Below, piece after piece: positions 1 to 12,570 of a stretch of 64,000 nt of DNA. This DNA is from Brugia malayi (Eukaryota > Nematoda > Chromadorea > Rhabditida > Onchocercidae). The stretch is taken from positions 11,778,501 to 11,842,500 of the forward strand of contig NW_025062476.1 in NCBI RefSeq assembly GCF_000002995.4. Reading direction: 5' to 3'. A program made the translations under genes and the position numbers. Position 1 is the stretch's first letter, and each line of letters begins with the position of its first letter. Below the pieces are notes generated by a model. It worked only from the letters and a program-made list of their open reading frames with translations, did not search any database and was not told the DNA's origin.

Positions 1-1075
1 TTACAAATTAAAAAATTATAAATTATATATTAGAAAAAAAAAAAAAAACGAAAAAGTAAATTGCAAATTTAAACTATTTTTGCTCTTTTCCTTCTCATAT
101 CTTATCAGTAATCATATCAGTAATTCTATAGTAGTACTACAGTATGCAACCAAATGTTTAATAAAAAAAGTAAATAACTGATAAACTAATAAAAGAAGGG
201 AGAGAGAGAGATAGAGAGAGAGTATAACTAATAAATGAAATATTTAAGGGATTACAGTAATTTTGCATAATAAATTCAGACAACAAATCAAAAAAGTTTA
301 ATCTTCCAAATACAGTAACAATATAAATATTTCCGAACTAATAATTATTGAAATTAAAAAAAAAAAGTTTTCAGTTGTTAAAATTGGGTAAACCATTTCT
401 GAATTATTATTAAGAAAATTATACATATATAAACAATTAATTAAAATTATCATTTCTTTTATTTAAAATATTATTTCAAAAATATGATAAATTATATTGA
501 AAAATCAAATGCTATTTATAATACTGTTAACATTTCAGAAAAAAAAAATATTTTGCTAATTAAATTCAAATTCTGAATTTTAATTTTGCTCTATGATTAA
601 TTGTTTTAAGAAATTAATTGAAGGAATAATTTCATCGTTTTGTAATTTTTTTTTTTTTTTTGTTTTTAAAAATTTTGTTGCCAAAAAGAAGAAAGTATTG
701 AAACAAAATAATTGATTTACCCATAGCGAAATGCTTTCATTCCATAATCAAAAATTCATTTTTTATTTTAAAATGCTATCATTTTACTTTTAACTTTTAT
801 TTATTTTTCTAATTTTAACAAAATAAAATAATTTAAATAATCAAAAATTTGTTTCCAAGAAAAAATGAAAAATCGTTTCTTATTTTTTTAATTGATAAAA
901 GTATTATTTTATAACAAAAATATATGAAAATATTAGAATTTTTCTCAAATAGATGTTTATAAATAAGCACTTCATATAAAATTAACGAACAGGAAAGAAC
1001 AGAAAAGAAAAAAGAAGAAGAAAGGTCAAAGGACAAGAAAAAAGGTTAAAAAACAGAAAAACAAAAAGAAAAAGG
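1..1075 (+). repeat. Left arm of large inverted repeat
   Basis: Bases 1-1075 are, apart from a few differences in homopolymer length, the reverse complement of 11499-12570. Homology breaks at AAAAAGG next to 1075. Base 1 still matches, so the arm may extend beyond the window. Confidence 0.9.
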
Positions 1076-2702
1076 GCTTTGATTATTTAAAATGTTTTGA
1101 AAATATTGTTGTTAAATTTAATAATTGAAATAAAAGATAAAAGAAAATTGCGAAAAAAAAAAAAAAAAAAACTAAAAAATATCATTTAAAAGTAGTATTT
1201 CCTTCCAATTTTTTATTGAACGAATGGTTTGTATAGAAAAAAAAAAAAATTCAAAAATTATAAATTTATTTTATTTTCAATTATTATCATTTTTTTTTTT
1301 TTCACTAAAACTAGTAAAAAGATATTAATGAACTTTTTAAATAAATTATAAATTTTGTGAATTTTTATTATTAATTAATTGTTTGAATGAATTTTTAATG
1401 CTAACATATTACTAAAATATTTAAATTTGGGATAAATTATTACAGCGTAGAAAAGTGCAAAAGGAAAAAAAAAAAAATGATAATATTTCATATTTGACAT
1501 AAAATTAAAGTCCTTCGAAATAGAAATGTGTAATTTAAATTAAAATCCTCTGAAATAGAATTGTGTAATTTTTTTTTTTACAAATTTGAAATATATTTCA
1601 ATTTATTACTCGTATGCACAATTAATCATAATAATAACAACAGATAGCAATATTTTATTGATTATAAATTCTTAAAATATTATCTTCTGCATTGAAATGA
1701 TTATTTTCAAATTTTTCTTTTATATTGAATGCATTTTTAGCTATAATTATTTTAAAAAGTAAAAATAAATAAATTTAAATAATTTAATTAGAGCCATACT
1801 AATTTAATTTTTTTTTTTTTTAAAAAAAAAGCATTTTTATTATCTATTATATCATATGGTAGTATTCACTGACCTTTAATTTATTTAATAATTAAAGTTC
1901 TCTGAAATGGAATAATAATTTATTTAATAAAAAATTAAAATGATATAAATGCTTCATTACATATTGCAGTAATGAAATTAATGAAATTGAAATTAATGAT
2001 ATGATAAAAATGATAAATTGAAATAAGCTAAATTAAATTAAATTAATCTTTAATAGCATTTGATTAGATGTTGACAAAATATTAGTTGTAAAAATTCATT
2101 ATTATTGTTATTAGTAATGAAGAGGAAAATGTAACCTGTTAATTGTTAATTAATAACTATCACTTTCCCTCTTTCCCTCTTTCTCTCTCTCTCTCTCTTT
2201 CTCTCTCTCCCTCTCCCTTTCTCTCTCTCTCATTTTGTTCTGATGAATGAATGGGTAATATAAATGTGCTGAAAGGATGTTAAATTTTTAAATTCTTTTA
2301 CGGATGGATGATGGTATATTTCGAAAATGGGTAAGAGAAAAGGTTAACTGCTCTTTCATTCTTCCGTTCATATTGATTCTATTTCAATTCTTTTTTCACA
2401 ATTTGAAAAACACATGAAAACTCTCTCTCTCCCCTCTCTCTGTCCCTCTCTCTCCCTTCTCTCTCCCTCTCTCCCTTTCATCTTTTCTCATTTTACTCTA
2501 CCTATTACTCGTATTATTGAATCTCTCTTCTTCGCCCTTCTATAATTACCATTTAGTACATTTACCTCAATAAGTGACATTTTTAAATTCATATTATTAT
2601 ATTCATTTCTCTTTGTCAGTCTTATTTTTTCTTTTTTTAGCAATTTAAAATTATTTTAATATATTACTAATATTTTTATTTTTGTCATTTTTTTATAGTT
2701 TC

Positions 2703-2734
<32 letters not shown>

Positions 2735-3823
2735 CAGAGAGAGAGAGAACAAAAAAGAATAGTTAAATCAGTTATAATTTGCTATTGAAGTAGTAATAAT
2801 ATAGCTATTAAAAAGTATTTATTTACTTTTTTTTTTTAAAAAAAAAAAAAAGTTACTGTTATATTTTGTTAAAATTATTATCATTTTATCATTAAAAACA
2901 TTGCTTACCACTTTGTGCTTATTAAATTTTTATTTTTTAGATTTAGAACTTTTTTTTTGAATTACATCATAACATTTAACAAATAATTAATGTTTTTGGA
3001 AAATTTCTACTACTATATTTTAATAAAATAATTTTTTTTTTTTTCAAATAGTTTCTTTTATCGGATAATTTGAAACGGATAAAAAAGAGTGATAAATAAC
3101 AATTTTGTTTTTTATTTTTTTTTTTTTTTTTTGAAATATTTGATAATTTAAAATTTATCATAAACATTAAATTTTGGTGTATCACTGCGAGATAATTCTT
3201 TGTAAATTTTTTTTTTTTCAAATGATTAATGAATATTTTTTTTTTTTTTTCAAATGATTAATGAATATTTTTTTTTTTTTTTCTAAAATGTCATTTATCT
3301 TTTTTACTTTGCTATACCTATTATTTCTTTTAAAAGAATTCTTTTTTTTTCTTTTTTGGAAAATGAAAGAATTAAAGAAATTTTATTCTAATGCAACAAT
3401 ATATACATGAAATAGTTGCAATGAATTTCGTTTATTAATAATTTTGTACAAAATTATTAAATTATATTTCAGTAAATTAATAAAACGAATAAGTTAGAAA
3501 TCATAAATGTGTTCAAATCGTTTAGTATGAATAATATAAAATATCTGTGTTATTTAATTCTTACTTTAATATGAAATAATCGTAAAATAGAATTTTGTTA
3601 ATAAAAAGAATTTTTTTTTTTTTTTAAAAAAGAATTTATTAAAATTTTTATTTAAATTTAGTAAATTGTAACACTTTGCATTTCTTAAAGGTATATTTGA
3701 AGATTGTTGTTTAATTTTTTTTTTTTAGTTTGCATTTCTTTTTTTTTATCAATTGTATTTGATAAGCTAGACGAATGGAATGTACGGTGATAAATTTTGA
3801 GTGTATATAACAAAATATATTGC

Positions 3824-3855
<32 letters not shown>

Positions 3856-4977
3856 TGTATGATTCAATAAAACGTACTTTAAGAGTTAATAGCATTTATT
3901 TACTGCTTAAAAATAAAATATAAAATTACATTTAATAAATAAAGATTATGTTAGAAAGAGTATAATTATCATTAATTGTTGCAATTTTCAATTATATTTT
4001 ATCATTTTAGTATTACTCATCGCTTATTTCAAAATAAAAAAAAAATTCATTTCATTTTTTTTTTTGATTAAATTTTTATATTATATTAAATGAATTTTTA
4101 ATTAGTATACTATTAATTTGAATAAAAATTTCACTTTTTTTTTTTTTTTTTTGTTTAAAATTTTTATTTTTCTTTTTTTTTTGTGTGTGAAATTTTTATT
4201 GATAAAATAAATGTAGTAGAGAAAGATATTTCTCAATTTTTGAAACTTTACAATTATCTCTTTTTGCATTAAAAAATGATCATCATCTGTGCAAAAAGGA
4301 AAAGGAAGAGGAAGAAGCTAAAGAAGTGAAATGATAACTTTAAAGTTTATCATTAAAATTCGCCTGGAATGTGTAAGGAAATTAATTGTTCATTATTATT
4401 TTGTGTGATTCTTTTAAATTAACAAAAGAAAAGAAAAAAAAAAAAAATTTCTTAATTTTATCATTTCAATTCATTTAGTTAATTTCAATCGTTTTAAATA
4501 ATTTAATTAGATATCATTTATTTCATTTACTTTAATTTCTTTAATAATTTCATATTTTTGCTTTTTTTTTTTTTTTTCTTTTCAAACTGATAGAAATTAT
4601 TTTTTTTTTGATAAGCTGAATTAATTAATACAAATGTATTGTTATGCTTTACTAAAATATCTCTGAAAATATTTTTTTTTTTTTTGTGTATATTTGTTAT
4701 GTAAATAAAATTAGTTTCAAAAAAAGAAAATAAAAACAAAAAAAAAAAATAAAATTAACTGATTAATTCATAAATTGGAAACTTTTTTTTTTAAAAAAAA
4801 AAAAAAAAAAACTAATTATAATAGAAATAGTTAATAAAATTGTAAAATTGTCATTTTTTCATTTCAAAATTTCATAGACATATTATTGAGTCATTCATTT
4901 GTTAAAAAAAAAAAAATGTTTAAATATTTGTCTGTGTATTTTATAAATGAGAAAAGGACGTTTACGCTGGAAGTATT

Positions 4978-5180
4978 TATGTGTATGTGTATGTGTATGT
5001 ATGTATGTATCTGCTTTGTATATCTATGACTGTGTGTATGTGTGCATGTGTAGTATCTATGTTTATGTATGTGTGCATGTGTATGTATCTATGTGTGTGT
5101 GTGTGTATGTTTGTGTACGTTACGTAGCTACATCTATGTGCATGTCTGTAGGTGTGTGTGTGTATGTGCGTGTGTGTGAT
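4978..5180 (+). repeat. TG/TATG-rich microsatellite
   Basis: Imperfect GTGTATGTGTGT-type repeat. It gives open frames on both strands (Val/Cys/Tyr and His/Thr runs) that are not coding. Confidence 0.85.
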
Positions 5181-5409
5181 GTCGTCCTTTTCCATCTTTT
5201 CTGGGTGGAAGGAAAAAAAATAAAATTGGAGGAAAGATATTGTTAAATGCTGAAAACAAAATGATAAAGCAAGCTTAAAGATGGTATTTCATATACTTAA
5301 AGTTTAAAAAAAAAAAAAAATCAAAAAACAGGTGGGTGGTACTATTTATAGAATTTTCGATAGGAATTGTAATTTACGAACGAAAATCATTTGCTATCTA
5401 TCATTTATT

Positions 5410-5564
5410 ATTATTATTATTGTTGTTGTTATCATTATTATAACCATTGTTAGTTGTTATTATTATCATTATTATTAATTAATAATAGTAATAATATATT
5501 GTTATCATTATTATTAATTATTGGTGTTGTTGTTCAGTTTGTATTTCTTATTGAATAACAAAAA
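5410..5564 (+). repeat. 155-bp direct duplication, copy A
   Basis: Begins in a TTATTATTATTG run and ends AATAACAAAAA. Repeated almost exactly at 5778-5931, itself embedded in the 27-bp minisatellite. Confidence 0.9.
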
Positions 5565-5734
5565 TTGAAATCTTTTAATTTTATTTGTAATTTTTTTTTT
5601 TTTCTTTTCATTTCTCGTTAATTTTGCAAAAAAAAAAAAAAAAAAAAAAAAGAAAAAAGGTAATCATTTCTTCTTAAAACTGTTAGTGATAAATATAGTA
5701 AACAATAGATTAGAGTAATTGATATGATATTATT

Positions 5735-6380
5735 AATACCATTTTTATAGTTATATTCTTACATATCATTTTTATAGTTATTATTATTGTTGTTGTTATC
5801 ATTATTATAACCATTGTTAGTTGTTATTATTATCATTATTATTAATTAATAATAGTAATAATATATTGTTATCATTATTATTAATTATTGGTGTTGTTGT
5901 TCAGTTTGTATTTCTTATTGAATAACAAAAACTGATATCATTTTTATAGTTTAATTCTAAATCATTTATAGTATATCTTAATATCATTTTATCATTATAT
6001 CTTACATATCATTTATAAGATATCTACATATCATTTAATAGTTATATTCTTACAATATCATTTTTAAGTTATATCTAACATATCATTTTTATAAGTTATA
6101 TCTTACATATCATTTTTAAGTTTTAATATTACATATCATTTTATAGTTATATTCTTACATATCATTTTTATAGTTATATTCTTACATATCATTTTATAGT
6201 TATTCTACATATCATTTTTATAGTTATATTCTTACATATCATTTTTATAGTTATATTCTTACATATCATTTTTATAGTTATATTCTTACATATCATTTTT
6301 ATAGTTATATTCTTACATATCATTTTTATAGTTATATTCTTACATATCATTTTTATAGTTATATTCTTACATATCATTTT
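5735..6380 (+). repeat. 27-bp minisatellite
   Basis: Unit contains ACATATCATTTTTATAG plus a TTATATTCTT part. It is degenerate on the left and nearly perfect at 6190-6375. Because 27 is a multiple of three, the minus strand reads as repeats of MICKNITIK; this is not a gene. Confidence 0.92.
5778..5931 (+). repeat. 155-bp direct duplication, copy B
   Basis: Near-identical to 5410-5564. Its left end lies within a minisatellite unit (TTTTTATAGTTATTATTATTG) and more units resume directly after it. Confidence 0.9.
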
Positions 6381-7599
6381 ATCAGTTACTGATATTAAAC
6401 TTTAAATATTTGGAATTTTTTGAAATGTTTGTAATGCGCTTGGCATGAATTTCTTTACTATTCAATAAGATGATAAGATATTCATGCGATATTTCAATAC
6501 GATAAATTTTAATTCAATAATTTAGGTAAAATTTAATTGAATAAGCTAAGATATTCAGACTAAGCTAAATATAATGATGATAATAGTGCTACTGATAATG
6601 ATAGCTACTGATAATTCCTAAGCGATAGAATATTCAAACTGGGCTTGTGATAATAATGATAATGCTGAAATGGTATGATATTAAGACTATATTTAAAATA
6701 ATAAAATTTAAAATAAAAATGATAATGCACAAATAATCGGATATTCAGAGTACAGCTAAGATTGATAATGATAATGCTTAAATGATTTAGAAGTAAAATT
6801 TAGAGAGAGAGGGAGAGAGGGAAGGAGGGGAAGATAAGATTAGATATGAAATGAAACAATTAGTTTTATTCAAGATGAAGGGAGAGCAGAGAGAGAGGGA
6901 GGTGAAGAGGTAGACAGAGAGAGAAGAGAGAGGGAGGGAGGGAGGAAGATGGAAAGTTTAGAAAGGAGGAAGGAAATAATATTTTATATTTTAACTTTTT
7001 ATTGAATTGCAAAGTCTGAACATTCGAAAAGTTAATGGTTGTGTTATTCGGCAAATGAGATAATACTTTCTTCATTTCGCCTAATTCTTACAACATTATT
7101 AAATTTTAAATTATTAGTATTTTTTTTTTTTTTGAAATTTTTATTTTTCAACTTTTCTTATTTATATCTGTGTAAATATTTATATTTTATTATTTAAATC
7201 TATAAAAGCATTAATACTTATATATGTGTAATTATTGTCAGTTCATTGATTTATTATTACTTATATCCTTCATGATTATTATTATTAATTATTATTATTA
7301 TTATTTCGTTTCTTTTCTCTTCCATTTTGATAGTTATATATTCATCAAACTATCAAATGTTTTTCAAAAAAAAAAAAAAAATTAAGAAAATTTCAGCACT
7401 ATTTTATTTTAAATTTGTTTATAATTTAAAAGAAAAGAAAACAAAAAATTAAATTTTCCAAACTGAGAACGAAATTTCATTTTCCCTTTTTCTTGACAAC
7501 TACTTTGCATAATTGTGTTTCATTATTTTCCAGTATTAATAAGGGATTATTAGCTGTTAGTTCATTTTTCTTTTTTCTTACGATTATTTTCCCATTTTA

Positions 7600-7930
7600 A
7601 TCATGATTTTTTTAGCTTTAATTATGATTTGCTCAATTTCTATGATTATCTTTCTATTTTAATCATGATTTTTTAGCTTTAATTATGATTTGCTCAATTT
7701 CTATGATTATCTTTCTATTTTAATCATGATTTTTTTAGCTTTAATTATGATTTGCTCAATTTCTATGATTATTATGATTATTTTTCTATTTTAATCATAA
7801 TTTTTTAGCTTTAATTATGATTTGCTCAATTTCTATGATTATCTTTCTATTTTAATCATGATTTTTTTAGCTTTAATTATGATTTGCTCAATTTCTATGA
7901 TTATCTTTCTATTTTAATCATGATTTTTTT
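7600..7930 (+). repeat. About 62-bp tandem repeat, five copies
   Basis: Unit includes TTAGCTTTAATTATGATTTG and CTCAATTTCTATGATTAT followed by TTTTAATCATGATT. One copy carries an extra TATGATTAT. Copies are nearly identical. Confidence 0.9.
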
Positions 7931-10900
7931 CTGTCTTTTACTGTTGCATTATAAGTGGAATGAAAAATTATGATTCTGCTTTGAATTCAATCAGTTATAT
8001 GATTTTTTTTTTTTGTTGTTGTTTTTCTTTATTCAAAAACTGAACAACAAGTCACAAAAGTATAATTTTCATTGGTAATATATTTAAAGGTATTATGCAA
8101 TCACTGATATAAAATTGATAATTTCTTTTTGGAACAATTAAATTACCTTAATGATTTCTGATATAGTTATCAGTTTGATAATTTTGTGGAATAGTTATTA
8201 AGCTCATTTGAAAGAGTTATATCTGTGTTCTTCAGCAAGTAGTGATAATAGTTAATGATAATGGTAATATTGCTAAATTTAATTGTTAACTTTGTTATTA
8301 TCATTATAACACTATCATCCATCTGAAAGATAAATTTCATTAGCTGATGCACTTTTAATCATTATCACTTCATCAACATGTAATAATCAATTGCATTTCA
8401 AAAAGAAAGGAAAAATTCGAAAATTTTTTTAATTAAGAAATTTATCAATAAAATTTGGATAAATAAATATCTGTGATTTATTAGTTAATCTAGTGCGAGA
8501 AATATCATTTAAAATGCAAACAAATTTAAATGATTTTCTTCTCATTTTTTTTTTCTCATTTGAAAAATAAAAAATAAAATTTTGGAAAATGAATTCTTTT
8601 TTTGCTTTTGTCCTTGAAACAGATAAGTTAGACTATTTCAGGTAATTAAAATATTTTGTATAAACAGATAAATTATAATATTAAAACGGATAATTTAAAA
8701 TATTTTAGGTAAACAGAGAAGTTAAAAAATATTCCATGTAAACAGATAAATTAAAATTTATGAAAGGATAAAAAGGGATAAAATTTGTAATAATTATACA
8801 ACTTTTATTCGAAATTAAATTAATTTTCGTTTTTTTTTTTCTTTTTCCTTCTTATTTTTCATCAAATAAATTTGTTAGATTTTAATTGTTATTTCAACTT
8901 TTGAAAATGCAAAAAATTTTTTTGATTAGTGTTTTAAGGAAAAATTTTTTTTTTTAAATTAAATAATATTTAATCACTTCAAAAAATAAAATTTTTTTTT
9001 TCTGAAATTTTTACAAAAAAAAAAAAAAAAAAAATTTTTTTGTTTTTAGTATATGGAAGTGTTTTTCATTTTTTTTTTCCATCTTTTTTTGTAAAAAATT
9101 TTTACGAGATGAACTTACATTTAAAAATGCTTTATAAATTGTAATCATTTCCCTTTCTTTCCTTTCATTTTTCACTTCGTTTCACTCATTTTGAAAGCTT
9201 TTTTAAATTTCTCTTTGCAGCTCTTTTCATTAATCTTTTTTCTATTTTCTGTCATTATCATTTCAGTTAAACAATCACTAATAAAAATTTTTGCTTAACA
9301 AACTAAACTTTGCAATCCTCTTTAGCATTCTTTTTTAACATTTAAATAATTTTTCTCTCTCTCTTTTTCTCTTTCTCTCTCTCTCTCCCTCTCTCTCTCC
9401 CTCTTTCGGCCTTTTTTTTTTTCTTCTATACCAAATTTTCATTCATTATTACAAATTAAACTTTGATGTATATATTTTTCGGAATATATGCAATTATTAT
9501 TTTTATTATTGTATTGTAGAATTGTATGAATTAGTTTAATTAGTTTTTAAAAAATAAAAATTTATATCCCTTTCGTTGTTAATTTATTATTATTGTTGTT
9601 ATTATTAATTCTTTTATTATTGTTATTATCATTATTATCACTACTATTAACATTTAAATCAATTGAAAATAGTTGATATGCAAGAATAATCATTTAGGTT
9701 AATTTTTAAATTTAACCATGTTCAAACAACAAAAAAAAAAAAATTTTTTTTTCGAAAATATTTGCTGTTTTAAGTTTGAAAAGAAAAAGAAAATGAGTTA
9801 AACTTAAAAATGTCTGATATTACTAATAAAAAAGTTTTGCATTTATGAATAATTTATAATTTAAATGATTTAACAGAGGTAGCATCCATCCTACATTTGC
9901 ATTTATAGCCATTTTTAATTATTTTAATCAAATTTAATTTATGGGAATAATTTAAAGAAAATCTTTCTTATTATCTCTTTCTTTTACCATTTTAATTAAG
10001 AATTGTTTTATTTTTTTTTCTTTCAAAATAAAAAAATCTCCACCTCATATTGCAAAATAACTTTTTAAAATAGTTTTTTATCTTATATTTTTTATTTTTA
10101 AAACAAAAATGGTGGATTTGTATATATTAATTTAAATAATAATATAATAACTCAATTATTAAATTCAATTTTTGTATGATAATTTAAAATATTACCGCAA
10201 ATCATTTTATATTAATGAAATTTATTTATCCATTAGATAATTGAATATTGAGTTTGCTATTTAATTTCAAAAAACAGAAGAAAAAAATTTTGATTATTTT
10301 TCTGTCTTATTTATTTAATTTGAGTTTTTTTTTTTTTTTTTTTTTTTTTGCAAATTTTAATCATATAATTATTTAATTATATTTTAATTATATTGCGAAT
10401 TTTTAATTATATATATATATATATAGTTGGAAATTTTAATTATATAAATTTTAATCTATATTTAATTTTATATCTTATTTTAATTCGAGTTTTTTGCAAA
10501 TTTTCTGTGTTAATCATAATTTTTGCAATTCTTTTGTTCATATCTAATTTACTCTTCGAATTTCAATTAAAATTCTGACCATAGATTTTAATAAATATAA
10601 TATATTAGTTTTATTAGTATCAAATTATGCTTAATAATCAAACATTTTTAGTAACTTTATATTTAGTATTTTTGAAATTTTAGATGAAATCTTCATTTTT
10701 CACCTCTCTTTCTTATCCTTTAATTTTACATTTTTTGTTTATTAATAATTTTAATTGATTTAATTATATTTAAATATTTTTTTTTATACAGAAAGTAAGA
10801 ATGGATCATTTTAATAATATTTTTTCATTTTTATTATTCAAATAATGTTTTTTCATCATTAATAAATAAAACGAATTAAGAAAATGAATTTAAATCATTG

Positions 10901-11498
10901 ATTAATTAATTTCATGTATAAATGTTACTTTTAAAAATGAAAAAAAAAAAAAAGTTTGTTTATTCAAATAATATTATTTGACTGATTTATTTTACTATGC
11001 TTATCAAATAACGAAGGGAAGGAAAAAAAAAAAAACAAAATCGTTTATCAATTTGTTTTTTTATCAGTAGAAATTTTATTTTTTTTAAACGTTCATTTTG
11101 AACAAAAAAAAAAAAAAAAAAAAAAAAAAAAACGTAAGAAAGGAAAGTTTAAAATTTGTTTTATACAAAAAAAAATGTTTGCTGATCGTACTGTATCCAT
11201 TATCACCTTATCATTATCATTAAAGAACAAAAACACGTAACACGTATAATTTCAAATCTTTAAATTGAATTTTTTCTCTTCTTATTACTACTATGATAAA
11301 TTTGATAGAAGAATGATAATAATGAAATTTGTCTATTCCATCTTTTCTTTTCATTTTCTTGTTTCTTTCTTTTTTTTCTTATCAAATAAATTGGTAAGTA
11401 CAAATTTGTCTTATTTTTTTTTTTTTATTTTAATTTTTATTTTTCATCGTTTTATTATTATTTATTTATTTTTTCCTTTTCTTCATTTCTCTTTTTAA

Positions 11499-12570
11499 CC
11501 TTTTTCTTTTTGTTTTTCTGTTTTTTAACCTTTTTTCTTGTCCTTTGACCTTTCTTCTTCTTTTTTCTTTTCTGTTCTTTCCTGTTCGTTAATTTTATAT
11601 GAAGTGCTTATTTATAAACATCTATTTGAGAAAAATTCTAATATTTTCATATATTTTGTTATAAAATAATACTTTTATCAATTAAAAAAATAAGAAACGA
11701 TTTTTCATTTTTTCTTGGAAACAAATTTTTGATTATTTAAATTATTTTATTTTTGTTAAAATTAGAAAAATAAATAAAAGTTAAAAGTAAAATGATAGCA
11801 TTTTAAAATAAAAAATGAATTTTTGATTATGGAATGAAAGCATTTCGCTATGGGTAAATCAATTATTTTGTTTCAATACTTTCTTCTTTTTGGCAACAAA
11901 ATTTTTAAAAACAAAAAAAAAAAAAAATTACAAAACGATGAAATTATTCCTTCAATTAATTTCTTAAAACAATTAATCATAGAGCAAAATTAAAATTCAG
12001 AATTTGAATTTAATTAGCAAAATATTTTTTTTTTTCTGAAATGTTAACAGTATTATAAATAGCATTTGATTTTTCAATATAATTTATCATATTTTTGAAA
12101 TAATATTTTAAATAAAAGAAATGATAATTTTAATTAATTGTTTATATATGTATAATTTTCTTAATAATAATTCAGAAATGGTTTACCCAATTTTAACAAC
12201 TGAAAACTTTTTTTTTTTTAATTTCAATAATTATTAGTTCGGAAATATTTATATTGTTACTGTATTTGGAAGATTAAACTTTTTTGATTTGTTGTCTGAA
12301 TTTATTATGCAAAATTACTGTAATCCCTTAAATATTTCATTTATTAGTTATACTCTCTCTCTATCTCTCTCTCTCCCTTCTTTTATTAGTTTATCAGTTA
12401 TTTACTTTTTTTATTAAACATTTGGTTGCATACTGTAGTACTACTATAGAATTACTGATATGATTACTGATAAGATATGAGAAGGAAAAGAGCAAAAATA
12501 GTTTAAATTTGCAATTTACTTTTTCGTTTTTTTTTTTTCTAATATATAATTTATAATTTTTAATTTGTAA
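11499..12570 (-). repeat. Right arm of large inverted repeat
   Basis: Reverse complement of 1-1075. The arms enclose about 10.4 kb of AT-rich sequence without a recognisable gene, so no transposase or polymerase supports a named element. Near-identity implies a recent inversion-duplication, ongoing conversion, or an assembly artefact. Confidence 0.9.

Larger units (their letters stand above)
1076..11498. other. Gene-free spacer between inverted repeats
   Basis: AT-rich, with long A and T runs, CT-rich stretches (2160-2232, 2420-2482, 9354-9410), GA-rich DNA (6798-6960), a TG-rich stretch and the tandem repeats listed separately. No frame shows codon-like structure or a domain on either strand. 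Confidence 0.6.

Noticed and set aside
4947..5246. Frames on both strands across the TG repeat (Val/Cys/Tyr and His/Thr-rich)
   Set aside because: Microsatellite reading; no splice or start context.
6189..6377. Minus-strand frame with repeated MICKNITIK
   Set aside because: It is a translation of a 27-bp AT-rich minisatellite that happens to keep frame; no start context or domain.
5735..7930. CRISPR-like array from regular repeats
   Set aside because: Repeats are contiguous AT-rich minisatellites without unique spacers, and the genome is eukaryotic.
1..12570. Polinton/Maverick or other autonomous giant element
   Set aside because: Long inverted arms fit by size, but the core has no polymerase, integrase, ATPase or capsid frame on either strand.
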